Assembly (NCBI GenBank): GCA_900169235.1
Contig: FWCC01000080.1
Coordinates: 124,001 to 188,000 of the forward strand
Source of the DNA: Zarea fungicola
Lineage: Eukaryota; Ascomycota; Sordariomycetes; Hypocreales; Cordycipitaceae
DNA: 64,000 nt
Direction of reading: 5' to 3'
Every line of letters begins with the position of its first letter. The first letter of the stretch is position 1. A program made the position numbers and the translations under genes. Positions 57,309-64,000 of the stretch are shown piece after piece. Under the pieces are notes generated by a model. The model was not told where the DNA came from. It saw only the letters and a program-made list of their open reading frames with translations, and searched no databases.

Positions 57309-60300
57309 TCCGCTCTCATATTCATATTTCAGAAGTTTAGCTCACCATAGTTCCTGTAAAAATATTTACGCTCCTTGAGATTCAGTTGTACTTCAATACA
57401 CAATAGCGCACGTCGGTTATGTAGCTATTTAATTATGGGATCGTTATTAGAAGGCAAGGTGTTGCAGCGGAAATTATCTCGATCTAGTCTACAAAACCAA
57501 GGGGATTAAAAGTCCGATTCCATGCTTAGCCTACGGCTATTTTCTTAGTCTACGGCTATTTGCCCGTTGCACGGCGGGTACTTGTACCCGATAAATCATA
57601 TTGTTTTGAGTGTTCTCCACAATCAATATATGGCCGGGTGAAAGGCAGAAAGCAGTGAATAGAACCAATAGCCAGGGTTAGCGTTAGAGTTAGCAACAAC
57701 CACACCAGTCAATGCAATAACCGCATCGGAGTGAAGCTGGACTTCCCACTTCGATTGGGCCAAAAATAAAATGCACATTTGTTGTAATAACTGCTTGACG
57801 CGAGCACAAGATTGGAGTTATGCACCCTGTAGAATCCATTTGGAGTTATTCGCGACTTCATACCAGTGCAAGTAATGCCTGAGAACAGCTACCCTTCGGA
57901 GGGCTAATTGTCTCCCCATTCTGATCGGCAAAACCCCAGTTCGGAATTGCTTGCAGAAGCTTCCGCCGGCGTTTTAAACGAATAAGCACGCGCTTATTCC
58001 GCACTAGTCATCCACTCGGCGAATAACCACGCACCTATTCCGCACAAGAAACCTGCTGCAGTAGGAGCACTGCCACCCTAACAGAGCATCTCCTGCGAAC
58101 TACACGAGAAGCCAACACTCGTTATTTTAGGATCTGGAGCATCTCCGAGGTACCATGATTCTCCCCACACGAGAAGATCTCCGCCACGCTTATCGATGAA
58201 TTCCTGGTCAATTTTTGCCTTCCGTGGTTGGTGGACACACGGAACATGAACGTCCGGCGTCCACCATGGATAGCACCGACTTATGTATCTTGAGTAGGAA
58301 AGGTTCACCGCGTCTGGATCCTCTTGCTAGAACGCCATTAGATGGGCCCGCTTCTGGATTACCTAAAGCTAACCTTCATCTATTCTAGACTCCTCTCGTG
58401 GCGGCGCCCTATGGTAAAAATGCCAAGTGTCAAAATCGACAGGGGCTGCGGCTCACAATCTATGGATATCTACCACCCCTGAGAGTACAACTGCCACTAT
58501 TCTCGTATTAGAACTTGCTCGCCAGGTTGAATATGGAAGACCTAAAACTGCCAACTTCAAATCCAGCACAGAAGAGTCACTTGACAGAGACTTTCAAGCG
58601 TACACCGGTCCTCTCCTATGCTGACTACAGGAATTAATTGTGAGTATACTGGTACTGAGAAATTACCGCCAAGGTAAGTTATAGAACTCTAGTTCCCGTG
58701 CAAAAAATGCTCCCTATCGCCCAGCCTTGCAGAGGCAGCAAAGGACATCTCGCCCGAGTTCAACAGCGGCGGAATTGGCTTTAGTCCTGGTAAGACTAAC
58801 GTCGAAACCATTTGTCGCATAGTTAACAAGTAGAGAGCCCTGCGACCTGCTTCGGCGACAAATTGTCGCTGAATCGGTGTCGGGCACAGCTGACTCGGCC
58901 GGCAGGAGGGTGCAGTGGGAATATTCCGTCAACCCACAACGCATAAGAGAACTAGAGAAATTAGGGTCATGAACCAATAGGATGACAAAATGTGCTAAAT
59001 CGTGGTCCAGCTAGGTACCGGCCCTTGCACGGCCAGATGCGGTGTTACATATTGCCGGCCACCCTTTTAGACGGCTGTAAGCCCACAACAATAGTGCACC
59101 ATCTATAAATAGATAGCTTCATTATCATATATTTATCGACTTCCTCCTAGAAATATAAAGAGTGAGGGTAGTAGTAATTAAAGACCTACTAGCTGCCTTT
59201 ACGGTTAAGAGTAGAGGATGACTACTTCTAATCAGCACCTAGTTATTCCTAGCTTCTAACAGGTAATCACTATAGGATCAAGGGGCTTGCTAAACTCTAT
59301 ACCTTGGCTGAAATTCCTTTTCTAGATACCTGAACTCTAAGCCAGATCGCTGAGGGTTAAATCAGTTACTGTCTTGTCTAATCTCTACACCATGCTCTGC
59401 CTCACTAACTCGGATCGCCTGTCATTTTTGGACGAGAATCTCTCTTGTTATGAAAGTATCGCTTTAAAATGTCGTGTAGGGGGCATTTACAAACTTGGAT
59501 ATGATGGCAAGGTATTTACAGCCAATCTTTTGTCGATAGATGTCTACCAGGTGCCTCCTGAGCAGCCGAGGAGCAGTCCATGGTACTTGACGTGGCAGGT
59601 GATTAAATCCTTTCAACTCCAACAAAACTGGCTCGCCCCAACCAAGACCTTGATAGTAATCACAATACTCACAGAGCTCGTCTTTCTAGCCATCTAACTC
59701 GCGGTGGCCACAGGCATCTCTGCATCTGGCAGAATAGCAGCCCGTCAGTGTCAACCTGGGTATGGGCAGCTTTCAGCACTGCTTTCAATTACAAAATTTG
59801 ACTTGAAAAATAGCTTCGATAAACACTAGTTATATTCTAAGCAGTACATATTATGCGAAATAAGATGAAGAGTTAAACTAACACTATGAGTGTGAAACTT
59901 GTCCTGTCTGCTAGAGAATTGCCCCCCCTGAAAATGTCTTAGATCCGTTCCCTGACTCAAGATCACGTCTGACATAATAGGCGTCCTGTGTCGTGCCGCC
60001 TAGCCTTTTTAGGTTTAAATTTACTACTGTCACACTAGCATGGAATCTTTTTACATAATATGATGGATCCATTACATAGAGTAGCTACAAAAGCCACAAA
60101 AGCCACATTCCCCGGACACAAGAGGATGCTACAATGTTGAATCTTAATGCCTGGTCAAAGTTGTGTAGGACTCCGTTTGGCCAGCGCGACGCCAAATGGA
60201 AATAAAGATTGCTTAATCTGTTAGAAATATTCGCCGGTTTCATTCTCATAAAGTGAGTATTATTTCTATTTTGTTGTGCGCACTGGAGGCAATGGGGATA

Positions 60301-60864
60301 TCCAGCTTGTGATTCCCCGTTAACAGAGCTAACTAGACGTGCAATAAGTTTCGGCCGGATACACGAGGAACCGAGACCCGCAGCTTATGCTTCAGTGGTA
60401 CGCTTCAGACATAAATTTAACAGCTTCGCAACGCCGGTAAGCATGACCAATAGCCTATTTTACCGAGCTTGCTCCACGTGCTTCTGTCATGAAGTGGCAG
60501 CCGCGCTGCCTTGTCGGACGGCATGCCCGTAAATGGCCAACATCTCGGATAAAACCCTGCTAATCCACCAGTCAACATCGCTCTGATCCATATACAGTGT
60601 GTTATGTTACAAAACACATTGGAGAGTGGTCACAACTGGGCGGCTTCTCGGATTTGCCTCCAACCATGGAGAGCATCGATGAGCTCCTACTCTTGGTGTC
60701 AGATAGTGTTTTCTTGTCCATAGCAGGTACCGCCTCGGATGAGGTCTTGACTCAAAAAAACTATAAAGCCATGTAGTTTCTCCCTCTTCAGTAAATGTAT
60801 CAACCATCTCAAATCTTCTCCTCAGCTCACTCTACATTTTAACCACGTCCAACATTACTTAAAC
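57309..60864. other. intergenic, 3.6 kb, gene-poor
   Basis: No supported gene. Features: a doubled CTTAG(C/T)CTACGGCTATTT word (57525-57560), a GAATAAGC/GCTTATTC hairpin (57980-57999), and AT-rich sequence at 59090-59260. Open frames at 58078-58308, 58427-58624, 58714-58977 and 59374-59697 have no domain, signal peptide or splice support. Confidence 0.35.
57980..57999. repeat. 8-bp perfect hairpin
   Basis: GAATAAGC-ACGC-GCTTATTC, a perfect 8-bp inverted repeat around a 4-nt loop; function unknown. Confidence 0.6.
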
Positions 60865-61837
60865 ATGCTGTCTAAGTCTCCTATCGTCGCCGCTCTTGCA
60901 ACGGTTGCTGTTGCAAACACTGTTCACCCCCTTAGCTTTATGACAGGGGACTCAATGAATCCGGCCTTGTGGGCAGCACCGTACGTACTTCTGAGTATTC
61001 GTTCTTCAATGTTTCGCTGACATTTCTGCATTTAAAAGTCAGTGGAATTTCCCTACCGGTACCTGTCTTCCTAGCACAGCTAGCATCAACGGCGGGCAAA
61101 ATCCGGGGAATGCTCCTGATAATTGCAATATCCATAAGTTGGATCATAACTGCCCTTCTGCGCCTCAATGGAATGGAGCGAATACTCCCATGTGGTCATT
61201 TCCTACTTACTACGACCACCAGCGATGCACGGCTACAGAGTACCGTACCGCCTACAATGTCTATTTTACAAAGGTATCTGTCTCTTATAAACTATTTTAA
61301 GATTTTTTCTAATAGAATAGTAGGACACCGCCCACAGACACGATATAGAATGGGTTATTGTTGTATGGGGCTCGAATGACGGTGGAAAAACCTTCTACAG
61401 AAACAGGATGATCTTCCAGCAAGACAACCACAACCCATCTAAACAATGGGGCGATATCCAAAACACTTTCGAGTAAGTCGTTTGTTTATTACCTTATATC
61501 TATAGTATGTTCTAACATAAACAAGCAACCAAAGTGATCAACTTAGCCTGGGTACACAGTTCCAAAACCATGCTCGCGTTTTTGTCGGAAAATTTCACCA
61601 CCCTATGCTTGATGACCGCTATACAGGCTTTAAGAACACTTGCCCGCCGGAATCTAAAGACGATTTCCGCACAGACGATTTCTATTTCTGGTCCAACGAG
61701 AATCTCGTGCATGTGGACACTATTCCCGGTAAGTAGCTGAAGTGGAAAGCTGCATGAAAAATACTAACAAAAAAACAGGAGACTGGAATTTCAGCCCCGC
61801 GGCCTTTGCTCGCGGCCAGGGCATTTGCAATTTTTGA
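60865..61837 (+). CDS. NLP family (necrosis- and ethylene-inducing-like) secreted protein
   Basis: 250 aa from five exons: 60865-60980, 61039-61273, 61324-61472, 61535-61728 and 61779-61837; introns 50-62 nt, GT-AG, phases consistent, so no single long open frame shows it. Signal peptide at about 1-18. The NPP1 domain is recognised by SFPTYY...EYRTAYNVYFTKD, the heptapeptide region at residues 120-126, FRTDDFYF and the closing WNFSPAAFARG. NLPs bind glycosylated sphingolipids of plant membranes and can lyse dicot cells; many members are non-cytolytic. Here the usual GHRHDWE heptapeptide reads AHRHDIE, keeping His, Asp and Glu used for metal binding but changing the first Gly and the Trp, so activity is uncertain. 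Six cysteines suggest a disulfide-rich type. Confidence 0.82.
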
Positions 61838-63043
61838 GACAGCCCACCATTGTCACACATTGAACCGGGACGAGCAGCAGCGCCGACCCCCAGACGCTGG
61901 GCAATACATGGAATCGTCATCACAACGGGATCATGTGAGCCAGGACAGGACCATGTGAGGAACATCAGATGTGGAAGGGAGAGTTTGAAAGAGGGACATT
62001 GAAGATATAAGCAAGTATATACAATTTTCTTGACAGCTTAGCTAGAGGAACTCGGATCTTCCGTAGCCAATCAACGCAGTTACTTGTTAATTGAGAACAA
62101 CTTCTTCGCAATACACTTGAAGCGTGAGTCCCTCATTGTGTCTAGTCTCTAGTCAGACATCAATTCCTCTGCTACTCGGAATATTACCATGCTAGATATA
62201 CTATTGACCTGTAAAACGTGTATTTCTAACCTATAAGATATCACAGCTTTGCATATGATGATCCTATTACTCTCTTCTTAGCGTCCTTTAGATATTTTGA
62301 TCTAATTCGAAAGGGCTCGGTAGACGAACATGAGACTTGGAATGAGTTATCTTTGCAATGAAATTAGTGATTATGTAGCTCAATGTCCTTCTTAACGACC
62401 GGTCCATGACTAATTGACAGTTGAAAAGATATTTTCTTCAGACTACGGTGGTATCTATTTCGTAACTAAACTGCAAAGCCACTACATTCAGGCGAGCTAA
62501 CGAGTTGCTTTCTGGCGTCTTGTAACGCTGAATTCATTCGCCTCGGAGCGGTCGGTCAATTATCTCAGCGTGAAGATGCCGAACTAATCCTGCCATACGA
62601 GGATCAGCTATCACGCACTGTTGTTGAATGAATGTCCTCAATTACTACGTCTGACTGGAACTGAGCATTGGTTGACATAAATCAAAACAGGTTTATAGAA
62701 TTATTATACAATAATAATGTGCGAAGTGTCCAAGAAATTTGCAGGTTGCTAGTTGCAGAGTATCGCATATGCTCTCTGTTGAATTCATGTATTCATATTT
62801 GTTGTTTAAAGTTGAAATCTAAGATGAACTTTGTCTGGATCTATCATATACTTGCTCGTCTAGTATGAGTTGAGATATATCTGACACCGAGATCTTGATT
62901 GATATAGTGGTAACGCTTTCAGTTCATTGCAATGGCCGCATTCGACCAGTGGCTTCATCCATGGGCCGCTGGATGGGTTTCGACGCTTGTAACCTTGTGC
63001 ACCACGATCATGTCGAGACCGGCAGTTAAGATCATGGTCGCCG
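61838..63043. other. convergent intergenic spacer
   Basis: 1.2 kb between NLP stop and KP4-like stop. A 66-codon frame at 62668-62868 lacks an ATG start and support. No repeat or RNA gene seen. Confidence 0.35.
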
Positions 63044-63430
63044 TCAGTTGGCGACCATGTTGGCGGTCAGCATGCCACGGCTAACGTCGTTGCCAGGATT
63101 TGTGGGGTCCGAACCACAGGCGTGGCAGCCGTGGTCGATGAGGTTCTGGACATGCTCGATCGTCTCGAAGACTTTGAACGTGCGACCGGTGTTCTGGTAG
63201 AAGATGCAGAGAGAAGCCTTATCGGTAGTGACTTTGGGCTTCACGCAGGTGATGTGCTGACCATCGCCGACTATTTGGTTCTGATCCATGGCGCGAAGAT
63301 TGTCTTGAGCTTCGCCCAGGATCCCATTGTTCTCATGGCAGAGAGTACTGCCGCGGCAGTTGATACCAAGGGCTGCTGAGGTAACAGCCATCATGGAGAT
63401 GGCGAGAGCGAAGATTTTAGTGTTGAGCAT
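63044..63430 (-). CDS. KP4-like killer toxin family protein
   Basis: 128-aa single-exon secreted protein. Signal peptide at about 1-20, then LGINCRGS at the mature N-terminus and the C-terminal signature HGCHACGSDP followed by NDVSRGMLT, both hallmarks of the KP4 family first known from a virus-encoded Ustilago killer toxin that blocks calcium channels. Chromosomal KP4-like genes are scattered in ascomycetes and probably act against competing fungi or plant roots. Six cysteines (25, 31, 62, 75, 102, 105) are present versus ten in the viral toxin, and the usual terminal cysteine is missing, as the protein ends a few residues early. Function is therefore inferred by family only. No virus sequence lies around it. 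Confidence 0.88.
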   Translation of the reverse strand: MLNTKIFALAISMMAVTSAALGINCRGSTLCHENNGILGEAQDNLRAMDQNQIVGDGQHITCVKPKVTTDKASLCIFYQNTGRTFKVFETIEHVQNLIDHGCHACGSDPTNPGNDVSRGMLTANMVAN

Positions 63431-64000
63431 GATTGTGAGGCTGGATCAAGGTGTCTGAGTGAGTGATACTTTATTGTACAGGCTCCATCAGGCCGGCAAA
63501 CCAACAATACTTGTAGCTTTTGGCTTCACTAGTACTTATCATCGTCACCTATTAAAGCAGACCCGCATGTAAGGCGCCAAGGCTCGGACCACCTGGATTG
63601 TTCTACAATAGCCTAGGTGTGTCATTTGCTGACCTAAAATCGTCACGATGACACTGCTTTCGGCCCCGCCCATTAATCATGCTGCTCGGCGGACGTAAGG
63701 ATCCCAACATTATTACATTAGCCAAGATTCTTGCGTTGAGCCGGTATGGGGCACTGCCGGAAATGTGGCCAGATGCGCAGATATAGCTTCACAGGAATCA
63801 ACGCTATTGTTGCCAGTAGTGTCGTTGGAAAAGCAGCTATCATCACTTTATCCCCGCGGCGAACCATCAATGCAAGTTACGTGATTGACTAGCGGAATGA
63901 CTATTCCTCCTAGGCCCCTTTCCTTTACCATATTATACAATCATAACTTCTTTGAATCTATAGCCAGTCGATTCATTGTCCTGCTCGGCCTATTCCCATC
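63431..64000. other. right-end intergenic
   Basis: Promoter side of the KP4-like gene, AT/GC-mixed; no open frame or repeat of note before the window ends. Confidence 0.35.

Noticed and set aside
57672..57700. GTTAG repeats resembling telomeric DNA
   Set aside because: Only three irregular copies; no true telomere unit.

Overview
This window looks like nuclear DNA of a filamentous ascomycete, most likely a sordariomycete and plausibly Hypocreales. Genes are split by short GT-AG introns of about 45-105 nt with CTAAC/CTGAC-type branch sites. The gene content is typical of these fungi: GH92, GH2 exo-glucosaminidase, allantoate-type permease, proteinase K-like protease, Zn2Cys6 and bZIP regulators, P450s, NACHT-ankyrin receptors, an NLP and a KP4-like protein. 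I see no bacterial operons, no CRISPR and no tRNA or rRNA gene that I can defend.

Layout. 0-9.6 kb: the 3' end of a GH92 alpha-mannosidase, two small secreted proteins (one with an apparent 5-nt microexon), a secreted double-psi beta-barrel protein and a secreted lysozyme/SLT-like protein. 11.6-16.4 kb: an allantoate-type permease tail-to-tail with a GH2 exo-beta-glucosaminidase, a carbon/nitrogen scavenging pair. 18.2-25 kb: a DUF7704-like membrane protein and two divergent multi-exon P450s without a visible backbone synthase.

25-42 kb is the most interesting part, a self/non-self recognition and cell-death island. A 1237-aa zinc-finger/ankyrin protein lies head-to-head with a 277-aa fungal gasdermin. 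The gasdermin is tail-to-tail (82 bp between stop codons) with a five-exon protease made of a DUF7580-like domain and an S8 subtilisin domain. This is the arrangement of the regulated cell death pair het-Q1/het-Q2 of Podospora, in which the subtilisin cleaves the gasdermin to release its pore-forming part. A PAQR/HlyIII-type seven-helix receptor and a single-exon 1335-aa NLR (nucleoside-phosphorylase-like domain, NACHT, ankyrins) follow. The NLR has a degenerate phosphorylase signature and a 24-bp tandem duplication just before its Walker A motif. Two G/C homopolymer tracts with Ns flank 1 kb between these last two genes and look like assembly trouble.

44-50 kb: a secreted proteinase K-like protease, a DHA2-type drug efflux pump and a Zn2Cys6 regulator that may control it. 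50-64 kb: gene-poor, AT-rich and repeat-containing, with C-to-T/G-to-A-biased repeat copies suggesting RIP. It carries small secreted, effector-like genes (an 8-Cys protein, a 6-Cys peptide, an NLP with an altered heptapeptide, a KP4-like killer toxin) and an orphan bZIP.

Family assignments come from recognised motifs, not from searches. Exon models were checked for phase and splice signals by eye.
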